DNA of 64,000 bases, taken from positions 1,860,001 through 1,924,000 of the forward strand of contig NZ_CP058561.1 in the NCBI RefSeq assembly GCF_018141425.1. The letters run 5' to 3'. Shown in pieces: positions 9,084 to 18,690 of the stretch; position 1 is the first letter of the stretch, and each line of letters starts with the position of its first letter. The notes under the pieces are model-generated. The model did not search any database. It was given only the letters and a program-made list of their open reading frames with translations, and had not been told where the DNA came from. This DNA is from Vallitalea guaymasensis (lineage in GTDB: Bacteria > Bacillota > Clostridia > Lachnospirales > Vallitaleaceae). A program made the position numbers and the translations under genes.

Positions 9084-12005
9084 TTACCAAGAACCTCCAT
9101 GATGATAATTATAATACAGTTCATTATCTTTAACCACAATTGATGTTACTAGCCGAGTAGTCTTGCCAAGAAATTCACTTTCCCCAGTTACTGCATCATA
9201 CTTAATATACTCTACACAATTTTCTTTACTAGTAGGCATCATATACACAATATATTTATCAAATACTTCATATCTATCTTTTGAAGGGATTATGCTTTTT
9301 GTTGATATTTTCTCGTTTACATTTTCACTACTTCTATGTAGACACATTTCTTTATCAATATAATAGATATGTTCATAATTAAAATGGTAACTAATATCTT
9401 GAAGTATTTCATAACAATTATCTGCAATCTTAATTTTATTACCATTAATTATGTCAAGTTTTATCAACTCATCATTTGTATTTATATATAATATATAATC
9501 ATTTAAATTCTCAGCTTCTAAGTCAACCAACATACAAAAAGGTGATGTGTTTTCCACATTATACATTTGACCTAATTTTACATTATCAGCCAATTGTTCC
9601 TTTATATTTATATCATTCAAACTAACTTTCATCAATCTGTTATCTATAGTCATATAATAGAATTCATTATTGTATTCCCATAGTATTTCAGCACAATCAA
9701 TAGAAATTAATTGTTCTTCTTTAGTAAAAATATTATATGTTTTTAATTTATTGGTATCATCTATAAGAGTAATCATCCTTTTATTATCCACTACATGAAA
9801 AATAAAATCATTGGGTACATTATTACAAATTTTTTGTTTTTCTTTAGTTTCCATATTACTTCTATATAAAGACATATCTGAACATTCTATTCCATAAACC
9901 CAGTTACCACAAACTTTTGGTCCAGTATAATGAATATTATCGAATATGGGAGTAATGTTATTATTATCCTTGTTATAAACATATACTCTTTCATCCCATC
10001 CTGTATAAGAGGTAAATATCCCACATCTTTCATCATCATGAATCACTTTTCCTGGTAATTGTCCTGTAATTGGTTTTATTGATAAAAGGTTGGTGAAAGT
10101 TTTTGAATTATGATAATAAATATTTCCTTTTCCACTAAACATAAAGTCCATTTCACTAATGAGGCGTATGTATTCACCTTCTGAAATATCATTTGTTATT
10201 TTATATATGACATTATATCTATCATATTTTAAATAGTAATATATCTCATTATTAAGTTCAATTATTTGACCTACTTGTGTTTCTGATAGCAATACTACTT
10301 TATTGCTACCAAATTTCATTCTATAAAATCTATCAGTAGTATCTACAAAATATATATAATCTCCAATAATTTCATATGTTTTTACACACTTATCCATCAC
10401 TTGGCTGTGCTTAGATTTTTTATAGCAATATAAAATATCAGATTCTGGTACTTTATAATATATTTCATCGCCATTAAAAACTCTTACTTCACTTACCTTA
10501 AAGTCTGTAATACGTTTTTTATGACCATCTTCTCTGCAAATAACATATACATATCGCTGGTCTTCATCTACATAAGCAATTAACTTATCTGAATAGTCAT
10601 ATTGATAGACATCATCTTTTATACTACTTATTATTTCCTTTTCTTCACCAATTTTCTTTAAATTCATAAAGCTATTTACAAAATATCCAGAATCAATGTA
10701 AATATTAGGCTCTATATATTCAGGATATCTATAATAATAAAATTCATCGCAATATTCTAATGTGTTTTTATACATAATATTATTGTCATATATAGCCCAA
10801 TCATCATATAAAAATATTGATGCTTCTTTAAACGGATATTGTTCCATCATTTGTCCATTTATTAAGTCATTTATCTCTATTGAAATGTTCACTGAATCAT
10901 AATCGTAATTACATATGTAGTTTAAATGAGTATCAGTTATTTTTATGGAGGTTGCATCATCTGCTATTACAGTGTTTTTCCTAGTATTTTTATTGCATAA
11001 TATTATATTATTATTATTATTTATGATTGGAAATGCTAGAATAAACCATTCATTAATAACTTTATAGTCAATAGATTTTTCAGAACTTACAGTATGGTAT
11101 ATAACTTCGTATTCCATCCTTCCACAAGCTTTTCTATAGATTGAATTTTCACTTGAAAAGTAAATCCAATCATTCATAAATCTATAGATCGGATCATCAA
11201 TCACATCTTTAAATCCATTATCGTCATAAATAATAAGCGCACATCCTTGCTTATTTACCCATCCTTCTTGTTCATCATTTATAGTAATATGATACCAGAC
11301 GTCACCCTCATCATCTTTTATAATATCTATTATTTTATATTCCTTATTTTTTTCTAACTGTCCAATTTCACCACTTGTTTTATCTAAAGAGCATCGTATA
11401 GGTACTTGCTCTAATTCGGTTCTAACATAGATTCCTTCATATTTTTGAATTGGTTCTAAATATTCACCAAATGCCCATCCTTCATATGTCTCATCATATG
11501 GTCCTCTTTCAGAAATATAATACCAATAATTTTCCTTTCCATTTACTTGGAATTTATCTTTTGTATGTCCAATTACATTGAGACAAGTATCCTTTATAAA
11601 AAAATCAACTGTTCCATGCTCTTCATCATATAATGAATGTTTTATGCTTTTTGCATTGATATCAGGTTTTTTTCTAAACTTAACATTAGACGTTGCAATA
11701 ACACTTTCGCTTTTAGTTATTACTTCATAACCATCAATTAAATATATTTCATTTTCTTTATCTATAAAAGAATATCCATCACTTTCACCTTCGCTATAAG
11801 TTGATATCGTTTTTGCATCTATAGTTTTACTATATTCTTGTTTCAATTCTATATTTTCCATATTATTTATATTAGTATTTCCTACAGATAAGTCTTCAGC
11901 AAACTCATTATCTTTTTTGGCTATATTATCAGAATTATTCGTAGTTGCAGTAGAACAACCAACTAGGAATGAAATCGACAATATTATCATCAACAATCTT
12001 TTCAT
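9084..12005 (-). CDS. Large lipoprotein with SH3-like domains and a propeller-like C-terminal region
   Basis: 973 residues. It starts MKRLLMIILSISFLVGC, a lipoprotein signal with lipidated Cys17. Two bacterial SH3-type segments follow (about residues 75-170, containing NVKFRKKPDINAKS and GWAFGEYLEPI; about 170-240, containing VPIRCSLDKTSGEIGQL and EGWVNKQG), such as bind cell wall. The remaining ~700 residues are repeated short strands of the kind NEIYYYLKYDRYNVIYKI and GNIYYHNSKTFTNLLSI, like DUF5050-type propellers. Probably a surface sensor or wall-associated protein. The frame is open to 12080, but AAGGGG about 9 bases before the ATG at 12005 and the signal peptide place the start there. 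Confidence 0.75.
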   Translation of the reverse strand: MKRLLMIILSISFLVGCSTATTNNSDNIAKKDNEFAEDLSVGNTNINNMENIELKQEYSKTIDAKTISTYSEGESDGYSFIDKENEIYLIDGYEVITKSESVIATSNVKFRKKPDINAKSIKHSLYDEEHGTVDFFIKDTCLNVIGHTKDKFQVNGKENYWYYISERGPYDETYEGWAFGEYLEPIQKYEGIYVRTELEQVPIRCSLDKTSGEIGQLEKNKEYKIIDIIKDDEGDVWYHITINDEQEGWVNKQGCALIIYDDNGFKDVIDDPIYRFMNDWIYFSSENSIYRKACGRMEYEVIYHTVSSEKSIDYKVINEWFILAFPIINNNNNIILCNKNTRKNTVIADDATSIKITDTHLNYICNYDYDSVNISIEINDLINGQMMEQYPFKEASIFLYDDWAIYDNNIMYKNTLEYCDEFYYYRYPEYIEPNIYIDSGYFVNSFMNLKKIGEEKEIISSIKDDVYQYDYSDKLIAYVDEDQRYVYVICREDGHKKRITDFKVSEVRVFNGDEIYYKVPESDILYCYKKSKHSQVMDKCVKTYEIIGDYIYFVDTTDRFYRMKFGSNKVVLLSETQVGQIIELNNEIYYYLKYDRYNVIYKITNDISEGEYIRLISEMDFMFSGKGNIYYHNSKTFTNLLSIKPITGQLPGKVIHDDERCGIFTSYTGWDERVYVYNKDNNNITPIFDNIHYTGPKVCGNWVYGIECSDMSLYRSNMETKEKQKICNNVPNDFIFHVVDNKRMITLIDDTNKLKTYNIFTKEEQLISIDCAEILWEYNNEFYYMTIDNRLMKVSLNDINIKEQLADNVKLGQMYNVENTSPFCMLVDLEAENLNDYILYINTNDELIKLDIINGNKIKIADNCYEILQDISYHFNYEHIYYIDKEMCLHRSSENVNEKISTKSIIPSKDRYEVFDKYIVYMMPTSKENCVEYIKYDAVTGESEFLGKTTRLVTSIVVKDNELYYNYHHGGSW

Positions 12006-12178
12006 AGATATATACCCCTTGAAATTACTATTTTTATGAAAAATTAGTATATCAGATTTATCTTTTCCCGATACCCACAATATTAATATTACTCTATTTT
12101 ATCATATTTGTCTATCATACCATCTAAATTAGATTTACTGAAATTAAAATTAATAATACTTGTTTTCAATTACTTAAA

Positions 12179-12208
12179 AATCCCCCAAACACAAGTGTTT
12201 GAGGGATT
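12179..12208 (-). terminator. Terminator of rplM-rpsI
   Basis: AATCCCCCAAACAC (12179-12192) pairs with GTGTTTGAGGGATT (12195-12208), a 14-bp stem with one mismatch, and TTTTTAAG follows on the minus strand. It begins 16 bases after the rpsI stop. Confidence 0.9.
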
Positions 12209-12223
12209 GTAAGTTTTGAAATA

Positions 12224-12616
12224 TTATCTCTTGGAAAATTGAGGTGCACGTCTTGCAGCCTTTAATCCATATTTCTTTCTTTCTTTCATTCTTGGGTCTC
12301 TTGTTAAGAAACCTGCTTTTTTAAGTGCTGGACGGAATTCATCATCAGCTTTTAATAAAGCTCTTGAGATTCCGTGACGGATAGCACCAGCTTGTCCAGT
12401 GAATCCACCACCATGAACATTAACGATAACATCAAATTTATCTGTTGTATGAGTTAATTCTAATGGTTGGCGTACTGTAACTTTTAAAGTTTCAAGTCCA
12501 CAGTAATTATCTATATCTCTTTTATTAATTGTAATTTTACCTGTTCCAGGTACTAAATATACTCTAGCAACACTATGCTTTCTACGACCTGTGCCATAAT
12601 ATTTTAATTGTGCCAC
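12224..12616 (-). CDS. rpsI: 30S ribosomal protein S9
   Basis: 130 residues, full length. It begins [19 protein letters not shown] and ends with the basic tail [16 protein letters not shown], whose last Lys-Arg reaches the P-site tRNA in known ribosomes. The signature [19 protein letters not shown] is present. It follows rplM by 27 bases, the usual pair. Confidence 0.98.
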   Translation of the reverse strand: MAQLKYYGTGRRKHSVARVYLVPGTGKITINKRDIDNYCGLETLKVTVRQPLELTHTTDKFDVIVNVHGGGFTGQAGAIRHGISRALLKADDEFRPALKKAGFLTRDPRMKERKKYGLKAARRAPQFSKR

Positions 12617-12643
12617 TTGTATTCCTCCTTTCAGTACGAATCA

Positions 12644-13078
12644 TTAGTTTTTGATTTCTAATACTTCTGGTTTTTGAGCTTCATGTTTATGTTCTGAACC
12701 TCTGTATACACGTAGTTTTTTAAGCATTTTTCTTCCAAGTTTGTTCTTTGGAAGCATACCTTTTACTGCATGCATAACTACTTCTTCAGGTTTATTTTTC
12801 ATCATATCTTTGTATTTTATTTCTTTTAAACCACCTGGATGTCCAGTATGATATCTGTATAATTTTTGGTCTAATTTCTTCCCTGTTAAAACAACTTTAT
12901 CTGCATTGATAACTACTACGTTATCACCAGTATCAACATGTGGTGTATAGATAGGCTTGTTTTTTCCAATAAGTACTCTTGCTATTTCAGATGATAAACG
13001 TCCTAAAGTTTGACCTTCAGCATCTACTATATACCATTTTCTCTCAACTGCTTCTGCTTTTGGCATAAAGGTTTTCAT
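12644..13078 (-). CDS. rplM: 50S ribosomal protein L13
   Basis: 144 residues, standard length. [20 protein letters not shown] at the start and the signature [20 protein letters not shown] are those of L13, an early-assembly 23S rRNA-binding protein. Its leader contains a strong promoter and a hairpin consistent with autoregulation of rplM-rpsI. Confidence 0.98.
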   Translation of the reverse strand: MKTFMPKAEAVERKWYIVDAEGQTLGRLSSEIARVLIGKNKPIYTPHVDTGDNVVVINADKVVLTGKKLDQKLYRYHTGHPGGLKEIKYKDMMKNKPEEVVMHAVKGMLPKNKLGRKMLKKLRVYRGSEHKHEAQKPEVLEIKN

Positions 13079-13160
13079 CGAGTTCCCTCCTTATTCAGTT
13101 CCATTTCTCATGTATTATCAAAATCCGGGGCTAATGGATTTTAATTTACAATCTCACGAT
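13079..13160 (-). ncRNA. rplM 5' leader (candidate L13-leader)
   Basis: An ~80-nt transcript leader between the promoter and rplM. On the minus strand AAAATCC (13142-13136) and GGATTTT (13126-13120) form a perfect 7-bp stem with an ATTAGCCCC loop. L13 leaders that mediate feedback control are known in Firmicutes; I assign this by position and structure, not by a verified model match. Confidence 0.5.
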
Positions 13161-13165
13161 TCAAT

Positions 13166-13194
13166 ATTATAGTACATCCAACCTAGTGTGTCAA
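13166..13194 (-). promoter_or_regulatory. Consensus sigma-A promoter of rplM-rpsI
   Basis: Minus strand: TTGACA (13194-13189), a 17-base spacer, TATAAT (13171-13166). Both hexamers and the spacing are exact consensus. Confidence 0.9.
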
Positions 13195-13208
13195 GTACTT
13201 TGAAGAAA

Positions 13209-13281
13209 TTATCCACATTTTTATGTGTTTTTTTATATTTATCCACAATTCGTATATGTTAATATTGGAAATTGTGGATAA
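13209..13281. promoter_or_regulatory. Cluster of three perfect DnaA boxes
   Basis: TTATCCACA occurs at 13209-13217 and 13239-13247 (plus strand) and as TGTGGATAA at 13273-13281. The second and third form a 13-bp inverted repeat (TTTATCCACAATT and its complement). The cluster lies 15-90 bases upstream of the rplM -35 box. TTATCCACA is the established high-affinity DnaA box. No dnaA/dnaN genes are here, so this is not obviously the origin; it could be a DnaA titration or regulatory cluster. Confidence 0.65.
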
Positions 13282-13300
13282 AACATCATTTTTATTGGGT

Positions 13301-14446
13301 TTACACTTTATTATAATCCCCTTTAGCCATAAGCGCTGCTACTATTGCTGTTATCGGTATAGATATTATAAGGCCTATTGTACCAGCTAAAGCTCTAACT
13401 ATTTCTGTGGAGATTAATTCCATATTAACGATATCTACTAAGGTCATGTCATTTACCATAAATAACAACATTAAACACATTGATGTACCTGCATAAGCTA
13501 AAATAAGGGTATTAGACATAGTACCCATTACGTCTTTACCTATATTCATGCCTGATTTGAATAGTTGTCCCACTGTCATTAAAGGATTGTTATCTTTTAA
13601 CTCTTTTATTGATGAAGATATGGACATACAAACATCCATTACCGCACCTAATGTACCTAGTAGAATACTAGCAAACAATATTCCTTTAAAATCAAGATGC
13701 ATTGATTCTGTAGAGTACAAGAGCATCTGTGACTCTGATGTCTCAAGTCCAGATAAATTAGCATAATATCCAATTACAAGTGATATTGTTCCTGCTATTA
13801 TGACACCTGATAAGGTTCCTGCTATAGCCGCTATAGCTTTTTTATTAAACCCACCAATAATAAACATAGTTATAATCGTTACTACAATAGATACCATTAT
13901 AGATGTAACAACTGGATTCTGACCGTTTATTATACCTCTCAGCATATAATAAACACCTATAATAGTAATACCTAATGTAAATAGTGTCTTAACACCTTTT
14001 ATTCCACCCACGATAATGGTCAATAATATAAATGCTATAACTAGATAAATTAGATACTTGTCCCTCTTAACATTGGTTATATGACCTTGCAGTATATTTC
14101 CTTCTTCATCACGTTCAATACCAACATACAGCTCGTCTCCAACTTTTGCATCAAAACTATTAGCCATTATGCCGTCTACAGTATTGTATACTTCTATTAA
14201 CTTACCTTTTTCTTTACCTTTAGTAAGTTTTACCTTCAATACTTGTACTTTTTGTATGTAATCTCCGCCTGATGTCTCTAAGGTTTCATATTCATCTTTT
14301 ATAATTGCAATAACTTTACCGGGTATTACTTCTTCTTTATATACTTCCTCATCATATTCCTCGGTTGAGTCAGTTGCTCGTACACTACTTGTAAATAATC
14401 CAAAACAGAGTATCGTTGCTATTACAAATAATAATTTTTGTTTCAC
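13301..14446 (-). CDS. YibE/F-family membrane protein
   Basis: 381 residues: a signal peptide (about 1-24), an extracytoplasmic domain (about 25-128) and about seven membrane helices from residue 131 on, with the family-typical NNPLMTVGQLFKSGMNIGKD (about 285-304) and MGTMSNTLILAYAGTS. The family is conserved in Firmicutes but has no proven function; transport is often supposed. Start codon is GTG, set by AAGGAGGA 7 bases upstream. It is inserted 22 bases after truA, between truA and rplM, which are commonly neighbours in Clostridia. Confidence 0.88.
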   Translation of the reverse strand: MKQKLLFVIATILCFGLFTSSVRATDSTEEYDEEVYKEEVIPGKVIAIIKDEYETLETSGGDYIQKVQVLKVKLTKGKEKGKLIEVYNTVDGIMANSFDAKVGDELYVGIERDEEGNILQGHITNVKRDKYLIYLVIAFILLTIIVGGIKGVKTLFTLGITIIGVYYMLRGIINGQNPVVTSIMVSIVVTIITMFIIGGFNKKAIAAIAGTLSGVIIAGTISLVIGYYANLSGLETSESQMLLYSTESMHLDFKGILFASILLGTLGAVMDVCMSISSSIKELKDNNPLMTVGQLFKSGMNIGKDVMGTMSNTLILAYAGTSMCLMLLFMVNDMTLVDIVNMELISTEIVRALAGTIGLIISIPITAIVAALMAKGDYNKV

Positions 14447-14468
14447 AGTAACTTCCTCCTTTCATGAT

Positions 14469-15206
14469 CTAATCATAGTTAATCTTTATTAGAGTTAATC
14501 CTTTTGCTGGAGCAGTAGCCCCTGCTTTACTTCTATCTTTTGAGTCTATAATATCTATAATATAATCGGGCTCAATCTTTCCTCTTCCTACATCTATTAA
14601 TGTTCCTGCAATAATTCTAACCATATTGTATAAAAAGCCATTTCCATTAATACTGATGACAATCATTTTATCCTCAACGGTAACCTCACATTTATAGATT
14701 TCTCTCACAGTAGTTTTAACGCTACTTCCCGTTGAACAAAAAGCTTTGAAATCATGTTCACCTATAAAATACCTGGCTGCTTTTTTCATCTTATCTATAT
14801 CTAAAGATTTATGATAAAAATGAGCATACCTATTATATTGGGGCAATGGAAATCTAGAGTTGTATATTTTATACTCATATGTTTTATTTTTTGCATTATA
14901 TCTTGGATGGAAACTACTAGTAACCAATTTTGCATCTCTTATTACTATATCCTCGGGTAAATAAGCATTTATTGCATAAGGTATTTTATTTATAGGTATT
15001 GATGTTTCTACTTTTAATACAACAATTTGACCTAATGCATGAACACCTGTGTCGGTTCTGCTTGCACCGACTATTTTTATTTCCCGGGAAAACAATTTCT
15101 GACAAGCTTCATAAATCTTTTGTTCAATGGTGATTGCATTTTTTTGAACCTGCCATCCACAATATTTTGTTCCGTCGTAAGCTACTACTAGCATAATATT
15201 GCCCAT
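14469..15206 (-). CDS. truA: tRNA pseudouridine(38-40) synthase
   Basis: 245 residues. LVVAYDGTKYCGWQVQ near the N-terminus and GASRTDTGVHALGQ with the catalytic Asp52 identify TruA, which converts U38-U40 of the anticodon arm to pseudouridine. The C-terminal NGFLYNMVRIIAGTLIDVG motif is intact. It sits 47 bases after ecfT, the usual Firmicutes arrangement. Confidence 0.97.
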   Translation of the reverse strand: MGNIMLVVAYDGTKYCGWQVQKNAITIEQKIYEACQKLFSREIKIVGASRTDTGVHALGQIVVLKVETSIPINKIPYAINAYLPEDIVIRDAKLVTSSFHPRYNAKNKTYEYKIYNSRFPLPQYNRYAHFYHKSLDIDKMKKAARYFIGEHDFKAFCSTGSSVKTTVREIYKCEVTVEDKMIVISINGNGFLYNMVRIIAGTLIDVGRGKIEPDYIIDIIDSKDRSKAGATAPAKGLTLIKINYD

Positions 15207-15253
15207 TTATTTTCACCCTTCAAAATATACATTTAATATAATTACCCTACTAA

Positions 15254-16045
15254 TTAAAGAATGATAAGTATGGTAATATAAACTACCAATACAATAAATG
15301 CAACTAAATCGTATTTGGTATACTTTAATTGTTTCATCCTTGTTCGTCCTTCTCCACCCCTATAACATCTAGCTTCCATGGCTAATGCTAGGTCATCTGC
15401 TCTTCTAAACGCAGATATGAACAATGGTACAAGCAAGGGAATAAGGCTTTTAGCTCTCTTTACAATACCACCTGATTCAAAATCAGCTCCTCTAGCCATC
15501 TGAGCCTTCATTATTTTATCAGTCTCTTCTAGTAGGATAGGTATGAACCTTAATGCTATAGTCATCATCATAGCTATTTCATGAGCTGGTACCTTTATTT
15601 TTTTTAGTGGATTCAATGAGTACTCTATACCATCTGTAAGCTGTATTGGTGAAGTAGTAAGGGTAAGTATTGAAGAACCGATTATTAGAAATATAAGTCT
15701 AATTGCCATTAAAGCTGCAAAATACAGTCCTTCCTTATATACTACAACACTTCCTATATTAAAAAGCTTTTCTTCTCCAGGAGTAAAAAACAAATTCAAT
15801 ACAACTGTCAAAATAATTATTATGAATATTGCTTTTAACCCTTTTAGCATAAATCTTAGAGGTACTTTTGATATTATTATCACTGCTCCTAGATATACAA
15901 ATGCCACAATATATCCCCAAACATTATTAGCAATGAATAAGGAAATAATGAAAGCAAGAGTTCCTAATAATTTCATTCTTGGGTCTAATTTGTGTATATA
16001 TGAATTAGCAGGATAGTATTGACCAATGGTTATGTCTCGAATCAT
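15254..16045 (-). CDS. ecfT: ECF transporter transmembrane subunit EcfT
   Basis: 263 residues with about five to six membrane helices. The cytoplasmic coupling segments contain the two Ala-Arg-x signatures, [13 protein letters not shown] (about 181-193) and [12 protein letters not shown] (about 221-232), which bind the ATPases. Starts [20 protein letters not shown], typical of EcfT. ATGA overlap with ecfA2 (4 bases) implies translational coupling. The substrate-binding S components are encoded elsewhere. Confidence 0.96.
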   Translation of the reverse strand: MIRDITIGQYYPANSYIHKLDPRMKLLGTLAFIISLFIANNVWGYIVAFVYLGAVIIISKVPLRFMLKGLKAIFIIIILTVVLNLFFTPGEEKLFNIGSVVVYKEGLYFAALMAIRLIFLIIGSSILTLTTSPIQLTDGIEYSLNPLKKIKVPAHEIAMMMTIALRFIPILLEETDKIMKAQMARGADFESGGIVKRAKSLIPLLVPLFISAFRRADDLALAMEARCYRGGEGRTRMKQLKYTKYDLVAFIVLVVYITILIIL

Positions 16046-16902
16046 ATTTTCACATCCTTACTAATAGCATTCATAATCTCATCATATGCTTCTTGTATTG
16101 TAGTTACTTCATTGGTTACAAGAAACCCTTTGTTCTTAAGTTCTTGCATCAAGTAGGTTACTTGTGGAACACCAAGTCCCATTTTTTCCAATTCTTCAAT
16201 ATGATTAAATACTTTTTTTGGTATATCATCATATCTTACTTTGCCTTCATCCATTACGATAATACGTTCTACGTATTTTCCTACATCTTCCATACTATGT
16301 GAAACTAGGATGACTGTTATACCTAGTTCTTCATGTAACTTGGATATTTCATCAAGTATCTCATCTCTACCTCTAGGGTCAAGACCTGCAGTTGGTTCAT
16401 CTAGAATTAGTACATCTGGTTTCATGGCTAGAACACCAGCTATGGCCACTCTTCTTTTTTGACCACCTGATAATTCAAAAGGTGATTTCTCATAGGTTTC
16501 TTCTCCTAATCCTACAATACCTATTGCTTCTTTAACTCTTTTATCAATTTCATCTTGTTCTAGCCTCATGTTAGTAGGTCCAAAAGCCACATCTTTATAT
16601 ACACTCATTTCAAATAATTGATGTTCTGGATATTGGAATACTAGTCCTACTTTTTGTCTTATTTCTCGCAAAGGCTTTTCTTTACTATGTATATCTATAT
16701 TATTAACATATACATTTCCACTAGCAGGTTTTAATAATCCATTGAAATGTTGAATTAATGTAGATTTACCAGAACCTGTATGTCCGATAAGACCTACAAA
16801 TTCGCCATCTTTTATTTCTAGAGATACATTATCAATAGCTTTTTTTTCAAAAGGTGTATTCTGACTATAAACATATGTTAAGTTATCTATTTTAATTGAC
16901 AT
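16042..16902 (-). CDS. ecfA2: ECF transporter ATPase EcfA2
   Basis: 286 residues. Walker [10 protein letters not shown] (36-44), Q-loop FQYPEHQLF, signature ELSGGQKRR, Walker [14 protein letters not shown] and the switch His in LVSHSMEDV are complete. It pairs with EcfA1 to power vitamin/metal uptake through EcfT. The start overlaps the end of ecfA1 by 16 bases. Confidence 0.96.
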   Translation of the reverse strand: MSIKIDNLTYVYSQNTPFEKKAIDNVSLEIKDGEFVGLIGHTGSGKSTLIQHFNGLLKPASGNVYVNNIDIHSKEKPLREIRQKVGLVFQYPEHQLFEMSVYKDVAFGPTNMRLEQDEIDKRVKEAIGIVGLGEETYEKSPFELSGGQKRRVAIAGVLAMKPDVLILDEPTAGLDPRGRDEILDEISKLHEELGITVILVSHSMEDVGKYVERIIVMDEGKVRYDDIPKKVFNHIEELEKMGLGVPQVTYLMQELKNKGFLVTNEVTTIQEAYDEIMNAISKDVKI

Positions 16903-17738
16903 AGTGCATCAACCATTTCCTTTACATTAAGTATATTTGCCGGTATATTAATATTATTTTTTTTGAGCATATAAGTCAGTTCTGTTACTTGTGGAACATC
17001 AAGTCCCAATGTCTTCATCTGCTCTACCTGTGTAAAAACTTCATCTGGAGTTCCTTGTAATGCTATCTTACCTTCATCCATTACATATACTCTATCTGCT
17101 TCTATAGCCTCTTCCATGTAATGTGTAATAAGAATAATTGTTATATTTTCACGTTTGTTTAATTCCTGAACCGTTTCAATTACCTCTTTACGTCCAGAAG
17201 GGTCTAACATTGCTGTAGGTTCATCTAATATAATACATTCAGGTTTCATAGCTAAAACTCCTGCAATAGCTATTCTCTGCTTTTGTCCACCTGATAGTTT
17301 ATTAGGTGAATGGGTACTATATGCTTGCATGCCTACAGTATCTAATGCATTATCTACTCTTTTTCTTATTTCCTCTGGCTCTATTCCTAGATTTTCTGGT
17401 CCAAAGGCAACATCCTCTTCTACTACAGTAGCAATTATCTGATTATCAGGGTTCTGAAACACCATTCCTGCTGTCTGCCTTATATTCCATATATCGTCTT
17501 CTTTTTTTGTATCCATACCTTTTACCCATAGAGTACCCTCTGAAGGGGTTAAAAGTGCATTTAAATGCTTAGCCATAGTAGATTTCCCAGAACCATTATG
17601 CCCTAATATGGCTATGAATTCTCCTTTATTGATATTTATATCCACATGGTCAAGAGCTCTGTTTAATTCTTCTATTTCACCCATATCATTATGGGTATGA
17701 TATTCATATACCAAACCTTTAGATTTGATCATTTCCAT
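16887..17738 (-). CDS. ecfA1: ECF transporter ATPase EcfA1
   Basis: 283 residues. Walker [11 protein letters not shown]-loop [20 protein letters not shown], signature KLSGGQKQR, Walker [14 protein letters not shown] and the switch His in LITHYMEEA are present. NPDNQ versus YPEHQ in the Q-loop distinguishes A1 from A2. First gene of the ecfA1-ecfA2-ecfT-truA-yibEF run. Confidence 0.96.
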   Translation of the reverse strand: MEMIKSKGLVYEYHTHNDMGEIEELNRALDHVDININKGEFIAILGHNGSGKSTMAKHLNALLTPSEGTLWVKGMDTKKEDDIWNIRQTAGMVFQNPDNQIIATVVEEDVAFGPENLGIEPEEIRKRVDNALDTVGMQAYSTHSPNKLSGGQKQRIAIAGVLAMKPECIILDEPTAMLDPSGRKEVIETVQELNKRENITIILITHYMEEAIEADRVYVMDEGKIALQGTPDEVFTQVEQMKTLGLDVPQVTELTYMLKKNNINIPANILNVKEMVDALCQLK

Positions 17739-18048
17739 TTATCACACCACCTGTTGCTATATTATCATTGTCAAGTAATATAGACTATTATAAACATTAA
17801 TTTCCTCTATATATTGAACCTCAATAACTATCTACCTATATTAAAAAATTCAATATACTTCCCTTATCTTATAAATTGTATAGAACTAAATACTGGCTCT
17901 ATAGCAATTATTAATTCAACTTATATATCTCAATTAATACTCAGTATTGTTGATATATAATAATATAGAAATTGAATACTTATAATAGTATATATTACCG
18001 TACCTTAAAACTCAATATAATTCATTAATTTATATTTAATTGCAAATA
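17739..18048. other. AT-rich intergenic region before the ecf operon
   Basis: About 310 bases without a credible gene. It must hold the promoter for ecfA1. TTGACA occurs on the minus strand near 17769 and TATAAT-like hexamers nearby, but none combine at a good spacing, so I assign no promoter. Confidence 0.5.
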
Positions 18049-18079
18049 AGGGATTAAGTGCATATATGCCTTAATCCCT
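18049..18079 (-). terminator. Hairpin ending the S10-spc-alpha cluster after rplQ
   Basis: AGGGATTAAG (18049-18058) pairs perfectly with CTTAATCCCT (18070-18079), with an inner GCATATATGC palindrome. It starts 21 bases after the rplQ stop. The following T-run is weak (TTATTTG on the minus strand). Confidence 0.7.
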
Positions 18080-18099
18080 ATATTATTACTAATGCAAAA

Positions 18100-18636
18100 T
18101 TACACTAATTCAATAATTACTTCTTCTGCACCGTCACCTCTACGAGGTCCTATTTTAATAATTCTTGTATATCCACCATTTCTATCAGAATACTTTGGAG
18201 CAATCTCATCAAATAACTTATCTACTAAGTTAACTTGTTTAGTATTTGCTTTTTTACCAGCATTCTTTACAGGCACTTCTTTTACTGGGTATAAAACCTT
18301 AAGCATTTGTCTACGTGCATGTAATCTAGTAGCGCTATCTTTTTTAATAGTTTTTTCGATATTTTCAAATTCAGTAACTTTTTTACCATCTACTACTGTC
18401 TTCACTCTTTTTCCATCAGCAGTTTTCTTAGGTACTTTTTGAGTTACAGTTACTGTTTCATAATTATCTTTTTCCTTTACGGATAATGCTATTAACTTTT
18501 CAGCAATTTTACGAACTTCTTTTGCTTTACTAACTGTAGTTTTAATTTGTCCATGATAGATCAAATTAGTTACTTGGTTTCTTAGTAATGCTTTTCTTTG
18601 TGAAGAAGTTCTGCCAAGCTTTCTATATCCTGCCAT
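18100..18636 (-). CDS. rplQ: 50S ribosomal protein L17, long form
   Basis: 178 residues against 110-130 in most bacteria. The N-terminal [20 protein letters not shown] and C-terminal [20 protein letters not shown] are standard. The extra ~50 residues lie in the middle (about 55-105: [18 protein letters not shown] through [13 protein letters not shown]) and are basic; comparable insertions are known in some Clostridia. Last gene of the cluster. Confidence 0.96.
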   Translation of the reverse strand: MAGYRKLGRTSSQRKALLRNQVTNLIYHGQIKTTVSKAKEVRKIAEKLIALSVKEKDNYETVTVTQKVPKKTADGKRVKTVVDGKKVTEFENIEKTIKKDSATRLHARRQMLKVLYPVKEVPVKNAGKKANTKQVNLVDKLFDEIAPKYSDRNGGYTRIIKIGPRRGDGAEEVIIELV

Positions 18637-18690
18637 TTCTGCTTAACCTCCTTTTTTCCAGATGTTATAATCTATAAGACTTAATTAGTA

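Noticed and set aside
13209-13281. Replication origin
   Set aside because: Three DnaA boxes are present, but no dnaA, dnaN or other origin genes, and no clear unwinding element; called a box cluster instead.
17739-17800. Promoter with TTGACA at about 17769 for ecfA1
   Set aside because: No acceptable -10 lies 16-18 bases downstream of it on the minus strand.
18092-18442. 116-residue plus-strand open frame over rplQ
   Set aside because: Antisense to rplQ with hydrophobic shadow composition; no independent evidence.
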